Shown: positions 1 to 12,577 of the stretch, piece after piece
Layout: every line of letters starts with the position of its first letter
Position numbering within the stretch: the stretch's first letter is position 1
Assembly: GCA_963669155.1 (NCBI GenBank)
Contig: OZ022591.1
Coordinates: 8,652,982-8,716,981, forward strand
Source of the DNA: Arbacia lixula
Lineage: Eukaryota > Echinodermata > Echinoidea > Arbacioida > Arbaciidae
Reading direction: 5' to 3'
DNA: 64,000 nucleotides
Notes under the pieces: generated by a model
The model's input: the letters and a program-made list of their open reading frames with translations, nothing else
Told to the model about the DNA's origin: nothing
Databases searched by the model: none
Program-made: the position numbers and the translations under genes

Positions 1-33
1 GAACGATGGACCTGGGTTGGAGGGGGGAGGGGA

Positions 34-74
34 AGAGAGAGAGAGGGAGAGAGGAAGGAGAGAGCGAGAGCGAG

Positions 75-135
<61 letters not shown>

Positions 136-345
136 GGGGGAGGAGAGAGAGAGAAGGGGGAAGAGAGAGAGAGAGGGAGAGAGAGGAGAGGGAGACGAGA
201 GAGAAAGAGAGAGGGAGGAAAGAAGGGGAAGGAGAGAGAGAGCGAGGAGAAAGAGGAAAGAGAGGGAGGAAAGAAAGAGAAAGCAAGGTGAACACAGAGA
301 TGTGGAAGAGAAAGAAGAAGGAAGGGAGACAGGTAGAGAGAGAGA
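34..345. repeat. (GA)n microsatellite, purine-only on + strand
   Basis: Nearly pure purine tract made of GA, GGA and GAAA units, with an uninterrupted (AG)n core at about 78-120. The Arg/Glu-rich open frames across it are low-complexity artefacts, not genes. Such tracts can form triplex DNA and are length-polymorphic. Confidence 0.95.
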
Positions 346-666
346 AAGGTATAAGGCAAGGTAAGGGGGGTGAAGAAAAATCAGAAACAAGACAATTCCA
401 TCATATAGGTCTCATTAGGCAAACCTGTACAATATCAATGATTTTCCTTTTAAAGAATGATTTTGAAAACAACTTTAGAAGCAAGCGTTTCTTTCTGCAT
501 GGTTCTTTTCTAAAGTTGTCACTTCTCTTTTAGAAATCCATGTCCTTTAACTGAAAACCCTTATAAAACAAAGAAGACCCATTTTTGTCAGCATCTATTG
601 TTTAACTCTTTCATGGCCTTTGTTGTGTTTTTTGTGCCATCAATCTAATCTTCATAGTTTGCTTCT
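346..666. other. no gene seen
   Basis: AT-rich unique-looking sequence between the GA tract and a minisatellite. No convincing coding frame, RNA gene or repeat was recognised. Confidence 0.5.
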
Positions 667-887
667 TAACCTTTACATGACCTTGAAAACCCCATTGGCT
701 TACTACACATCTTCTTGCCAATGGTGATGAGAGAGTTAACCCTTACATGACCAGGCCTTGAAAACTCCATTGGCTTACTACACATATTCATGCTAATGTT
801 AATGAGAGAGTTAACCCTGACACGACCAGACCTTGAAAACCCCATTGGCTTAGTACACATCTTCATGCCAATGATAATGAGAGACTT
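667..887. repeat. 75-bp tandem repeat, three units
   Basis: Three imperfect units, anchored by the shared motif ATTGGCTTACTACACAT (third copy TTAGTACACAT) at about 695, 770 and 845, spacing 75 bp. A diverged single unit appears at about 4604-4680. The short minus-strand frame over this array is repetitive and not a gene. Confidence 0.85.
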
Positions 888-1548
888 AAAAAAAAATCAC
901 CATACTCCCATCACTACATTCCCAAGAAGTTCATATACGACATGCGAACAATTGTAGCACATGGAAATGACGGAAAGATGGCGGTACTGATTGCGAGATG
1001 AAAATGTTCGCCTCTAGTTACATCCAGATTAAGATATGATGTAACAGGAGAAGGCTAACGTTCCTTCTCATGTGGCAGAGCACTAGAAAAAAAGTAAGTG
1101 AAATTTCCAGAAAGAGAGACAGGAAGTTGGAAGATCAAAAGGAAGGAGAAGAAGCTCATTTTGAAACGGAACCGGTACTGCCAGCGGACCTAAGATTACT
1201 TTGACAAGGATGAGAAGTCATGTCATGCTAACCCTTCAATAACAACAAAAGAAATCTGCCTACATGCATGACAACCTTCTCTCAATAAATGTAAAATCGT
1301 ACAAGGTCAATAAACTCTAAAACTGAACACACTTGGGAAAAGATAAATATTATAAACGAGGCAGTTTAGTGGAAGTTTTAGAAAAGAGAGACAAGTAAAA
1401 AAAGAAATGATTTAAGTTTGGAAGTCATGATCAGTTATTCTGGAAATTCTGCAATGTGACAGCTCTGTAGAAAACATGGCTGTTTATACATTGTGAGTAT
1501 ACCCAATGACACACACAAAAATAAGACCCATGTGAGCAGGAAAAACAG
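888..1548. other. no gene seen
   Basis: AT-rich sequence without a supported coding frame, RNA or repeat structure. Confidence 0.5.
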
Positions 1549-1924
1549 TTAAAGGGCATATACTGTACTGGGAAGACAAAAAAAAATCTTCAAAAGGGTG
1601 ATCGTGAGTAATCTTCTTAACCAATGGTCTTTAATTCATGTAATTTTCATTTTAGAAACTTGCTGAAAGTTATTTGCTCTCAAATGATCCAAATTTGGAG
1701 AAATGAGTGATAAAATTCCTAATCCTCAAGTGTTTGGGCCGAACATTTGGAGGATTTGTGATTTAATCACTAATTGTGGAAAATGTGGATTGTTTGAGGG
1801 CAAATAACTTTCAGCAAGTTTCTAAAACGGACATTACATGAATTTAAGACTATTGGTAAGAAGATTACTCACGATCATCCTTTTAAAGGTTTTTTGTCTT
1901 CCCAGTACAGTATATGCCCTTTAA
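1549..1924. mobile_element. TTAA-flanked fold-back MITE, family A, copy 1
   Basis: A long imperfect palindrome begins AGGGCATATACTGTACTGGG and ends with its reverse complement CCCAGTACAGTATATGCCCT, bounded on both sides by TTAA (1549-1552 and 1921-1924). The element body is 1553-1920, about 368 bp, with a central GGCCGAACATTTGGAGGATT region that folds on its arm. No coding capacity. TTAA target duplication is typical of piggyBac-like elements; the family assignment is inference. Other copies lie near 2.5, 15.6 and 30.1 kb. Confidence 0.85.
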
Positions 1925-2090
1925 GAGTATGATATAGAGTGACATTAGAGGACAAAAAGACTTGCTCTGGTATACCCGGTTCCCATATAGTAAATGGTTT
2001 AACCAAACAATTTGCATTCACATCTGTCATGCTGGCTATTTGGGTGATGAAATATTGATCCTTTTTGCTCTAAACACTATTGACATTTCT

Positions 2091-2334
2091 GCCCTACTCT
2101 GAAAAAGGAAGCAAGTAACAAATCACTCAAATCTGGGTTATTGGTATTCTTCGATTGTACCCAGCATTCCCTACATACAGGCAAAATCTGGACAAGAAAT
2201 GTTCATCTTGCTGCGAGATATTCAATCTAACATGATGTGGTGTTGCACTGATGCCAATGCAAGTGACAGACACATATTGCTCATTTACAAGAAAAGTATC
2301 TTTTGTTAGTTGCTTCCTTTTGTCAGAGTAGGGC
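2091..2334. mobile_element. GCCCTACTCTG inverted-repeat element, family C, copy 1
   Basis: A roughly 245-bp element with terminal inverted repeats GCCCTACTCTGAAAAAGGAA and TTCCTTTTGTCAGAGTAGGG. The interior is shared with copies at 17,133-17,377 (opposite orientation) and 30,619-30,866. No open frame of interest; it is a short non-autonomous element whose target duplication I could not settle. Confidence 0.8.
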
Positions 2335-2530
2335 AAATTTAATCTTGGATGTGTTAATATATTGATGTTGCACACAATGGGATGGTGGCAGAGGAATAGG
2401 ATACGCCCAATGCATCTCACATTGCATGATATTCAGCATACTTTTTTTTTACTAATATCTGATGAGGATTCCCCTGAGAGATACAGCAACCAATGAAGGA
2501 GTTTTCCAGAGAGCCAAAGTTCCATGAAGT

Positions 2531-3117
2531 TTAAGGGCATATACTGTACTGGGAAGACAAAAAAGCCTTCAAATGGTGATCGTGAGCAATCTTCTTGCCA
2601 ATGGTCTTAAATTCATGTATTGTCCATTTTAGAGCCTTGCTGAATGCTATTTGCCCTCAAATGATCTACATGTGGAGAGATTAGTGATTAAATCACAGAT
2701 CCTCCAAATGTTCGGCCTGAACATTTTGAGGATTTGTGATTCAATCACTAGTCATGTGTGTCTGTAGGGTTAAAGAGATAGTTTACCCTGAAATTTAGTT
2801 GAAGTTAAATTTAGTGAAGGTTTAATGAAAATACGTCAAAGGATAAGGAATTAATGAATTCATTAATGAATTAATGATCCACACATGGAGAGATTAGTGA
2901 TTAAATCACAGATCCTCCAAATGTTCGGGCTGAACAATTTGAGGATTTGTGATTCAATCACTAATTGTTCCACTAAATGTGTATCAAATGAGGGCAAATA
3001 AATTTCAGCAAGGCTCTAAAATGAACAATACATGATTTTAAGGCCATTGGTAAGAAGATTGCTCACGATCACCATTTGAAGGCTTTTTTGTCTTCCCAGT
3101 ACAGTATATGCCCTTAA
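2531..3117. mobile_element. TTAA-flanked fold-back MITE, family A, copy 2, interrupted
   Basis: Same termini as copy 1 (GGGCATATACTGTACTGGGA and its complement), bounded by TTAA at 2531-2534 and 3114-3117. It is about 210 bp longer than the other copies. The central palindromic segment occurs twice (about 2664-2751 and 2876-2964), separated by about 125 bp. That spacer contains a fragment (GATAGTTTACCCTGAAATTT) of the separate 'ACCCTGAA' repeat found at 16.2, 17.4, 25.7 and 27.4 kb. This reads as an insertion with internal duplication. Confidence 0.8.
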
Positions 3118-3264
3118 TGATGTGAACTTTGAATTCTTTATACCGCATATTGGGAAAAAGCATCCCAACATGCACCACATCCAGATTTCTGATCCAGTCA
3201 TGTCCGCTTCCTGTCCCATACACAAGCACACCGGACCAGCAGCAGACATGACTGCAAACAAAAT

Positions 3265-3515
3265 CCTGATACTAGGAAAAGTACTGCTATACGTGAATCA
3301 ACAGACAAATTTAAATCCATGTTAAAAACCTACTTTTTTGTTAAATAGACTTTCCTAAACATATGCAGCTTCAACTGTCTACTGTTAACTGTCAACATGT
3401 ATAATTTGACTTTAGCTGAATTCCTTGTCTTTCTATTTATTTTTTCCTTAAGCGCTTAGAGACATTCTTTGTGATAAGCGCTTTATAAATGCTGTTAATT
3501 ATTATTATTGATCGT
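3265..3515 (+). mobile_element. 3' end of a non-LTR (LINE) retrotransposon
   Basis: A short frame at about 3307-3348 reads KFKSMLKTYFFVK then stop, the recognisable C-terminal signature of CR1/L2-like reverse transcriptase ORFs. It is followed by a roughly 150-bp 3' UTR and the tail AAGCGCTTTATAAATGCTGT with ATT repeats. Only the 3' end is present, as expected for 5'-truncated LINE insertions. The exact clade cannot be set from this fragment. Confidence 0.65.
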
Positions 3516-3649
3516 ATATAATGAACCGCATCCACCAAATAGTTGTAAATGCTGCGGTTTGTGCATCACAGTCTGGCATATGAATCGATAATCGCAACGC
3601 TCGTCTTGTGTAACGAAATACGTTAACATCACATATTTGCTAGAGCTAG

Positions 3650-3860
3650 GGGTATGGGGTGGGAGAGAGTCCAACATATTCAAAGTACCACGATATCACA
3701 GTTGGCCTTTTAAAAATATTTGAATGGTGTTTTAAGATGCTCGCTGGAAACTTGTCGACATGCACCGGTGATATAGCGGTATTACTGTATATGAACGGGG
3801 CTTGAGGGACATGACTGGGGTAATCAGTGTAACATGAGCTGACAGGGAAGCAGATCATCA
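3650..3860 (-). repeat. dispersed repeat related to 39.88-40.03 kb
   Basis: Nucleotide and minus-strand reading-frame similarity to 39,880-40,035: an aligned HV-K-F/V pattern, a 'KRPV/EKPV' motif, then RYF/WYF and a GL-LP ending. Both copies sit next to pyrimidine/purine microsatellites. I do not recognise a protein family; it may be a decayed transposon piece. Confidence 0.45.
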
Positions 3861-4014
3861 GGCAGGCATCATCGGGAAGCAGACTGGCAGCAACACAGAG
3901 AGAGAAATAGTTCAGGGGCTTCGGCCAAGAGTAGATTTGGGTGGAATGTGAGGGTGCGAGTGTCACGCTTGCAGTCTCCCTATCCCTCCCTATTTATGTT
4001 GCTCTAGTTACTGT

Positions 4015-4063
4015 ATTATCTCTCTCTTTTTCTTTCTCTCTGTCTTTCTTTTTCTCCATCTTC

Positions 4064-4113
<50 letters not shown>

Positions 4114-4232
4114 ATCTCGCTTCCTCTCACCCTCCTCCTCTCTTACTCTCTCTCTCCCCCTCTCTTTCTCTCTCTCTCCCCCTCTCTTACTCCTTCTCTC
4201 CCCCTCTTTCTCTCTCTCTTTCACTCCTTTTT
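4015..4232. repeat. (CT)n microsatellite
   Basis: Pyrimidine tract with an uninterrupted (TC)n core at about 4068-4112 and mixed CTTT/CCCT flanks. Ser/Leu-rich or Arg/Glu-rich frames over it are artefacts. Confidence 0.95.
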
Positions 4233-4499
4233 TCAAGTCTTGATACTGAGACAGTTAATGCATGCATGCATATGTATGCATGAGTGAACAGTGCGTTCAC
4301 ATCCACCTCAGATGTATCATGTCATAACGATGGGTCCTAATGTCTGCTATATATAGCACAAACATCCATCAATCCAGCCCAATTGACTAGTAGTCTTCAT
4401 ATAGAGACCCAACGCATGTACGTACCGGCAAGCATCCATCAATCTCGCAATCCTCACCATAGTGAAGTCTATAGATACAGACTGTAATCTTTCTTTCAC

Positions 4500-4680
4500 T
4501 CCCCCCCCCCCTTTCCCTTTTCCTCTTTCTCTAGCCCCTCCCTTTCTCTTCCCCTCTATTTTCTCTCACTCTCCCCCTTCTATTTTGCTCTTTCCCTTCA
4601 CGCATGTATTACCAAGCCTTGAAAACCCTACTGGTCTACTCCATGACATTGATAATGAAAGGGGTAACACTTTAGCCACA
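4500..4680. repeat. C/T-rich stretch followed by a lone 75-bp unit
   Basis: C and CT-rich sequence at 4500-4600, then about 75 bp (AAGCCTTGAAAACCCTACTG...) resembling one diverged unit of the tandem array at 667-887. Confidence 0.55.
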
Positions 4681-4689
4681 CTTAAGCAG

Positions 4690-7190
4690 GCATGAGGTAA
4701 CAAAAATCATAAACACGTCCAATATTTGCCCTCTGTAAATTGAAAATGTTACTCATGTACAGCTTGACAACTGCATATAAGAAAAGTGTGAGAAAAGGAA
4801 AACTTGTTAGCCCTTACTGATAAAATGCTTTTTAAGGGGAGTTGAAGGCATTACTGGTGAAAAAATGCAAAAATGATGCATAAGGAGTTCAATACTCAAA
4901 CACACATGTACACTGCAACAGTGATGTAAACAATAGATTCAAACATAAAAATCATAGATGACAAATTGCATGCGACAGAGCAGCAAAGTTGTAACAAAAA
5001 CAAATCTGCCGGACCATAAAATTGGCTCTGATATTCACGCTTTTTCAGAGTCCAAATTGTCTGTGTGACATTCAAAAAAGCAATAAACGGAGGTATTGAT
5101 GGAGTGGGAAACCAGAACGGAACATTGGTGGAAATTGAAGAGTATTGTCCAGGCTATTGTGCAAGTGATACTCTATAGGGATTAGGGGCAATAATGCAGC
5201 GAACAGATTCGCTATGAAACAGATCTGCAAAATTGCAGTCTCGCATTCCATTCAGGGACAGACTGATATAATTTGGGAACTCCTAAGCATATTTTGTTCT
5301 CATGATGCATACAATTATGGTTGAATTTCTTCTTCCTGTTCTCTAAAATGATTTCATGATTAATTTCTTTTATTTCATTACATAAGAAATAAGATTAGAG
5401 ACTGTGAAATAAAGAAGGAAAGAAGACATGGAAGAAGAAAGAGTATTACTTTAAAAGCTGAATTAGGAAGATAAGAAATAGGAAATACCATCCCTGCTTT
5501 AATTTTAATATGATTATCACCAATAGATGAAATTCTTAAGTTTCTCTACAAAATTGAATTCAACAGACAACCTTGAACAGAACTTCTTACCCATATCTGC
5601 ATATTTCCGCAATATCTTTTCTTTCACTTAATCCATTCTCTCTGTACATATCTTTGCACTATCTGCACCAATATAAATGCTGTTTTTTTCTTTCATCTAA
5701 AACACTTCCACATTGCACTTTATGGAATGGTGAGAAATACTTGATGAAAATGCATCAAAGAATTAGCTCACTGCACAATGAAAAGTCAAAATAGCAATGA
5801 TTTTAGATTATTACGCACTTGAAGGAGCATGCGTCTCACATTCAATCACTATTTTTCCTAAAAATGCTTGATTCATTTACATACAATTATGTACATGTAA
5901 ACTGCATCTTTGTCCTTGAATCTAATTTAATAGTTCTTGCCTACACCACACTACTTTTCGCTAAAAGTCAGACAATACTTTGAGCCTTACCAAGGCGAAG
6001 GCAAGGGACCATACAACTACCAAGTGTTTACTATGTGGGTATGAAAGAGGCCCATCATCGAAGAACAACAACAAATTTACTTGAAACCTGTACCGTGTAC
6101 AGGGTCCCAACCACATGAAGGAGTGAGTTATAAAAGCGTATTGGAAGTTTTAACAAGTCATAGGCAGGACAGTCTTATAAAAAGTAACAAGTGGTCTGAA
6201 TCTGTTGCAAGTCCAATCCCCTCTCACTACTGTACAGAGTTACGATTGTTATCAATCGCAAATCTTTATAAGATGGGGCATGGAGTTCCTATGATGTGTA
6301 CATAACTATAAAATATGTGCACTGAATAGCAGCAAATATGCCGGTACCTAAGTTTCCCCAAAAGTTGCGTGGAAACTGAACACGGTACAGTCAAACGATT
6401 GTATGCATTAAAAATGTTTGTTTTGTTCCCCAGGCCCATGGCATGACCCTGTTACTAGATGAGTTGCACAGGCGCTATCCATTTCAATATACTCAATTAC
6501 AAGTCATGATCACTTCACTAACTCACCCTGCACCCATACATCCTCTGCTGAAGTACTGCCGACAACAATATCATGTGTAGCTGGTATCCGATCCCACGCT
6601 TGTTTTCCATACATTACAACCTTGATGCTCAGTGGCCTACCCACACGCCGCCGCTACTCAATGGCGGTTTGAAAACCTCTGACAGGTAGAAGCACAAACA
6701 AGACCTTGATAATACACTAATAATTTTCTCAATGAAACCCTCAACTCTCTGTCCCTCTCCTTTTCAGAAAGCCATGAAGTCATGTGGAACCTCCAGGGGC
6801 CCATACACAGTCAGACAATGTCAGACAATGTCCCAATTAGCTGTCACTCTTTCTCACCACAATCCATTCTCCAGCTCGGCCCAGGTCTTGATCTGTGGTC
6901 TATGTTGTCCTATTAAAAACAGCAGTCTTTACAAACTGTTGCTTTGGTTCTCACACGCTTGAACGATCGATCGCCGGTGTGACAGCTTGCGGAGTGTGAA
7001 TAGGGAGAGAGATGCCGGGAAAGATACGAACTTGAACAATTCATATGAGGTACTTTGACTGGAATGGCCTGCCTCACAAAATTATGGTTAGTTTATCAAA
7101 ATTTTCCATGGGTGCCGGTAATAACAAAATTCATACAGCTGCATACTGCACACTATACTGCATACTATAATCACTTTTCAACTATGCCAT
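4690..7190. other. no gene seen
   Basis: About 2.5 kb of AT-rich sequence with only short scattered open frames, none with recognisable domains or repeated elsewhere in the window. Confidence 0.5.
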
Positions 7191-7194
7191 CTGT

Positions 7195-7456
7195 GTGTTT
7201 TTCTGTTTCTGTTTCTGTTTCTGTCTCACCCCCCCCCCCCCCCCTTCGTCTCTATGTCTCTGTCCTTGTCTACCTCTTTATATTCTCCCTTCCTCCCTGT
7301 TTCCCTTTCAAATTATTCCCCTTTCCTTTCCTTCCCCTTCCCCCTCTATCCTCCTACCCCTCCCCCCTCTATCTTCCATGCCCCAACCCCCCCCCTTCTC
7401 TCTCTCTCTTTCTCTGTCTGTCTGTCTAGGTCTGTCTCTCTTTTTCTCTGTCTGCC

Positions 7457-7531
<75 letters not shown>

Positions 7532-7555
7532 TTTCATCTCTATTCTTGCTCATTT
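7195..7555. repeat. compound microsatellite: poly-C, (TCTG)n, (TC)n
   Basis: Contains TTTCTG repeats, a 16-base C run (7229-7244), C/T-rich spacer, a (TCTG)n run at about 7450-7497 and (TC)n at about 7498-7530. All overlapping frames are low complexity. Confidence 0.95.
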
Positions 7556-7559
7556 CCTA

Positions 7560-9470
7560 ACTACTTTCTCTTTCTGATATATGTTGCATTTCTTCAAACC
7601 AGGGAAAATAAACTTATTGAAAAAAGCACTGTTCCATCTTCCTCAATCTTTCCAGACTTTTACCGTTAGCAGCATTTTACTAGGAATCTACAAAGCATGA
7701 TAATCCATCATTTCCTGCTACATTTTTACAGACTACTTGCAAACTCGTACTTACAAATCTTAGAATAAGCTGAATATACACCACAAGCATTTTGTGTACC
7801 TTAAGCTAAAAGAGTAAAGCTCATCCATGCATGCCGCTTTTGTACCAATGGCACGCTTAGTGGCCAAATTGACAATAGATCAGATTTCTCAAAAGATCAT
7901 AATTTCCCACAGATATTTTATCTTTATTCATCCAATCACTTGTGCTTTGATAATACGATGGTATGTGACCTTCAATGATTTCCATTTCATGTAATTTGTT
8001 TGACAATACATGTATTACCACAGGGTTAAATTCACTGAACTGTGCCAATGCCACATATCACTACTAGTATGTCAATGACACTGATATCCATTTTAGTGCA
8101 CATGTAAATATGTTTCCTTTTCAACACACTCTTGATACTGCAGCACTTGGTACTCAAGCTGCTACACAGAATTACACCACAGGAACAAGAAGAAGAATTT
8201 ATCTCTATTTGGAAGAGGATATATACGAATGGAAGGACTCAGTCTGTTTAAATAATTTTCCAATTTAACCAGTATAATCAAATTAGGAGTATCATGACAT
8301 ACAAATTATGACTCACTCAATCATCAATGTGTATAGAAAAATAAAAAAAGAGTACTTTATCACATATTTATGAACAGTTTACACACTTTTGTGAGGAACT
8401 CTAAAATATCAAACATGTTGACAAAGGTGGGCAAGACAGTCTAGTTTAATGCAAAAGTAATGTCACAACATGCGGTACATCAGCATAGCATTGGGATAAG
8501 TACTATTTGTGAATACTGGTCCCATATACAGTATCTATTTCAGTGTTACAAATTGATCAATGTACCCCATTGTTCTATGAGCTGTTGTATCTGTAAAATC
8601 ACATCTGCAGCGTGAAAACGTTAAAGGCATGGTTGAGCTTTTGTCTCCTATCTTAAAACAAATGTTGGATACATGACTTGGGTGTTATGTATTCCTGCCG
8701 TACATTCTGTCAGGGCAATCTAGCCAACATATTGAATGTGTCATAAGTATACAGTCATGTTTTATATGTTTTTGGACAGTAAATTACTCAATTGAATTGA
8801 ATTAATTTGTTATCCACAAATAACTAAAAAAAACATATAAGGACATGAAAATTACAAGTTTGCATGCATATATTGATAAATGAATGTAGACAGAAATTAA
8901 CAAGACATGCAATATGCACATAGAAAAATTAAATTTGGTAGATTGGTTGTACATTGGAGTATATAGGAAATCAATTTACATATTGCACGATGTGGGGTAG
9001 ACTATACATTTAAAAAAAATAATAAAAAAGAGAAGCTTGTGGGGCTATAGCCTCTCCATTACTATACATGAAATCATATAATTTTATTTAATATATAAAG
9101 TATACATTTGTGGAATTACAAAAAAATGCTGTGGGGGGGGGGGCAAACAAAGGAAGAAAAAAAGTTTATACAAAGGATATTAATAAATGAAAAAAAGTAC
9201 TATCCATTCAGAGCTTAAAACAAGTTTCATCCAAAAGCAAGTTTCAGTGGGAGTATGCATACACAAAATCTTTGGATGATAGACCGACGGGAAACAAACG
9301 ATGTCACAACCGATGCAATAATGGATGCCCTTAAAACCAGTGTCATCACTCTTTTACACCCCATTATGTCCGTGAGTGGCAATCAATAGCGAAAACATCT
9401 GGGTACATATTGCACAGGGCTCATGGGGAGGTGAAGCCTGGTACTATAAAGAGAGTTTTCTAGGCCCCAT
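7560..9470. other. no gene seen
   Basis: AT-rich sequence with short homopolymers (A runs, a G run at about 9132-9142). No supported gene or structured repeat. Confidence 0.5.
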
Positions 9471-9690
9471 CTAGCCTGCCTTCCAGGCTTTTGGACATTT
9501 CTGATTGCAACTAACAATTGAGTCTGGCACTCTAAGACTAGTCACTGTATCATTCTCCTCTTTCCTCAGTCCGTCCCCTATGGGGGAGCTGCAGGGGGAA
9601 GAAATTTAGAATGATTAGTCTACTGCAGCCAGACCCATTTATATAATAGTTAAGTTTAGAAATGTTTGACAGACTGGAAGCTAGGCTAGG
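9471..9690. mobile_element. fold-back element, 'CTAGCCT' family, copy 1
   Basis: Imperfect terminal inverted repeats: CTAGCCTGCCTTCCAGGCTT at the left and AGACTGGAAGCTAGGCTAGG at the right. The internal motif GACTAGTCACTGTATCATTC is shared with 27,873-28,082 and, inverted, with about 35,998-36,225. No coding frame. Confidence 0.7.
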
Positions 9691-9859
9691 ACCCATCATA
9701 AGCTAGAGGTGTAAACATTGGGGAATGACATACTCTCCTATGCACATTGCGGAGCACAGCTCACTTTTGAGATTATATTAACTCTTCCTGTGCTACTTTC
9801 ACATTTTATGCACAGGTGATACACATTCACTCCACAGATCAGCAGTTCTTCTGGAAGGA

Positions 9860-10165
9860 TAAAAGAGTATTAAAGAGAGGGCACAGGGAATGGGAAGAGG
9901 GAGGATGATAACAAAAGATAATAAAAAGATGACAGGAGAAATGGAGAGGAGAAAAATCAAGGAGAGAAAAGGAGAGGGAGAGAAAAAGTGAGAAAAGATA
10001 GAAAAGGAAACAGAAAGGGGAAAGAGAGAGGGGAGGAGAGAGATGGGGAGAAAGAGAGGGGGAGTGAGAGGTAGAATAGAAAGATAGAGAAAAGGAAAGA
10101 TTATAGAGAGGGGAAAAAGAGAGAGGAGAAAGAGAGGAGAAGATGAGAGAGGTGGAAACTTAAGG
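9860..10165. repeat. purine-rich (GA/GGA/GAAA) tract
   Basis: About 300 bp almost devoid of pyrimidines on the + strand. Degenerate microsatellite, no coding potential. Confidence 0.85.
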
Positions 10166-11680
10166 GTGCATGGGGATCGAAGACGTGCGAACTGTAATGT
10201 ATATCTTTAGCAGAAATGGGGGTATAAATCCTCAAAGAAAAGAAGTGAGGTGCAAAATGCAAAGATTATGAGAAAAAGAAGGTCTTTGCACTGGACCAAA
10301 CATGGGTGAAATATACATGCAGATCAGCTTAACACCACATTCAGTGCATGATAAGACATGGATGAATGCAATATAGGGTGTCATTATATAGTCATGAGCT
10401 ACACCAGTAGCCACGCACTTATCTACATCCACCATAAACTGTAATACCATTTCAAGGATAATGCTATATGCCGTGCCTTGACCGCATCACTTCATTTTCC
10501 TTAATCTACTATAAATGGATTGCGATGTGCAATACATAATGGACCTTCTAATTGGAAATAAAATTACGCATCTCCAGTGTCATATCTGGGTCGTCGGCAC
10601 TTTTCTGCAACATGACATGAAAGCTCACATGCGGGACTACCACCTGCATGCATGCATGCTGCTCAATGGGGCTGGATCATGAGGCTTTATGGGTTAATAA
10701 GGACGTGTTAATTTCTCACGCCATTAGGAAATTACGTTTGGGGAGTAAAAAGCGGGCAGGTAGCACACAATCCCATGTTTTCGTTCCCCCGGCTCGCCCT
10801 ACCAATCAGGAATGATCGGTTGACAAGGCGATCGACCGGCCGCGGCCCTCGACTTGATCCGCGGTGAGCGTTGTTTCTTCTCACCATCGCATAGCCACTT
10901 TGTTAGAAAATTCAACGATCCGGCTAGTGTTGAAGTCTATGCAATGTTGTGTTTATTTTTGGGGTGATGTGAGTGCTCACGATCACAAGAGCTGCTATTG
11001 ATATATTGACTGTGTTAATTGCTTCTTTCTATCTGTCTTCTAAGATCTTCTTCTAAGATTCGGACATTGCAGACACCGAAGTGCATGGTGTCAATGTACA
11101 CTTCTTCATCGAAAATCATCTACTCCGCATCCCAGGGAAAACCGAATCATAGTGGATCGATGTACATACAATAAAAAAAGGCTGTAATTGGCATTACACA
11201 TGCACACTCACTGTCACGCAATCTAGCAGCCTACATCGTACACAGCCGCACAGACTCTGACTCTATCATGATTCATTGCAATTTATGGCAAAAATGGTTA
11301 GGCAACTGTGTAAAACAAAAAGATGCCATCCAGGATCCAGCCACTGGTGTCTGGGAGCTGACGAACATCATACACACCTGACGTATATACTTCCATGTCT
11401 AGGTTTCTGAAACCCTGTTCATATATATGCCACCTAACAGTATCCGCAAAGACAGCGCAACATTTGCTGCATTTGTGCGGATGCTTAATAGATAATGTGT
11501 TCATGATTGGGGAGTCACTCAAATCTTTTTCATGCAATTTGTATAATTTCAATTTTATGTGCAAATACAGTTTGATGTCTGTCTTAAAAATTACCAATTT
11601 TGCCTAGAGGGGCCATACTTTTCACACATTTTTTTATGGATTTTTATTTTATACACAAATGGGCAATTCCACAGGTTTGG
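10166..11680. other. no gene seen; small GC-rich patch at 10,780-10,900
   Basis: Mostly AT-rich. A local CpG- and GC-rich patch (GATCGACCGGCCGCGGCC) with a CCAATCA box at about 10,802 and a donor-like GCGGTGAGCG just after it could be a promoter or non-coding first exon. Nothing downstream confirms a gene. Confidence 0.3.
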
Positions 11681-11874
11681 TTAAAGTCGTGTAACATCAG
11701 TAACCAAAGCTTCTTTATTTGATTGAAAAAAAAAGTTTCTGTGCTGAGGATATGATTGCGTGTCATGGAAAGGTAGACTGTTTGCTTCCTGAATTATTAT
11801 TTACATAATTTCTGCAAAACTATAACAGAATATAAAATAAAGAAGCTTTGGTTACCCATGTTACATGGCTTTAA
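11681..11874. mobile_element. small TTAA-flanked inverted-repeat element
   Basis: TTAA at 11,681-11,684 and 11,871-11,874 enclose arms whose ends are AGTCGTGTAACATCAGTAAC and GTTACCCATGTTACATGGCT, with ACCAAAGCTTCTTTAT and ATAAAGAAGCTTTGGT paired inside. About 186 bp, non-coding. Appears unrelated in sequence to family A but uses the same target. Confidence 0.65.
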
Positions 11875-12326
11875 AGATTGTCCGTCCCTTTTGCAAGCTT
11901 AAAATTTGAAATCTTCTATCACGGTTGTAAATTGATGAAAGTGTGATTCAAGACCATTTCTAAGAATATACAGTTGGCAGCAAAATTATTCAACCCCCCT
12001 CTCATTTTTGACATTCTGTCATAATGAATAATATTGCAGCAGCAGATTGCTACTAAACCATTAAGATAGTTAGCAGACAGTTAATTACTAAAGAATACCG
12101 GAGAAAAAAATTTTAAATTTTACTGCATAGGTCATCTGAAATTGCAATTTGTGCCCAAAATGCATGTTGCAAAATTATTCAACCCCCTATTTTACACACA
12201 AGAAATGAATGCACAAATAATGACAATTTAAAAGCCAGGGCATATATTCTGAGGTGAATGCTGATTTTAAATCCTCCACCTGAAACTGGAACCTTTATAT
12301 GCACAACTAACAAGTTGTAACATTAT

Positions 12327-12545
12327 TCAACCCAGATGGGTGTGTCTTTTAGTACTTGTGCAGCATCCATTTACTACAATGACCTCCTGTAGACGAGATG
12401 AATAGCCTCTCACAAGCTTCTCACAACGCTCCTTGGGGGTGTTGGCCCATTTCTCTTGCGCAATGGTCCTAATGTAATCGATGCATGTAGGTCTACGTGC
12501 TGCAACAGCTTTCTTCAGATCCCACCACAAATTCTCTTTTGGGTT
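12327..12545 (-). pseudogene. Tc1-like transposase C-terminal remnant (left arm and centre)
   Basis: The minus strand from about 12,580 reads a stop where Trp is expected, then PSQSPDLNPKENLWWDLKKA, the conserved DLNPxENLW region that contains the third catalytic acidic residue of Tc1 transposases. It continues through WANTPKERCEKLVRGYSSRL. The catalytic domain upstream is absent, so the gene is dead. The same C-terminal peptide is encoded on the + strand in the opposite arm. Confidence 0.75.
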
Positions 12546-12577
12546 TAGGTCTGGAGACTGTGATGGTCACTCAAGGT

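Noticed and set aside
6..533. Arg/Glu-rich 175-codon frame
   Set aside because: Runs through a (GA)n microsatellite; the composition is that of the repeat in any frame.
10780..10900. Promoter and first exon of an unknown gene
   Set aside because: CpG-rich patch with CCAAT and a donor-like GTGAG, but no coding frame, acceptor or downstream exon could be tied to it; kept only as a remark.
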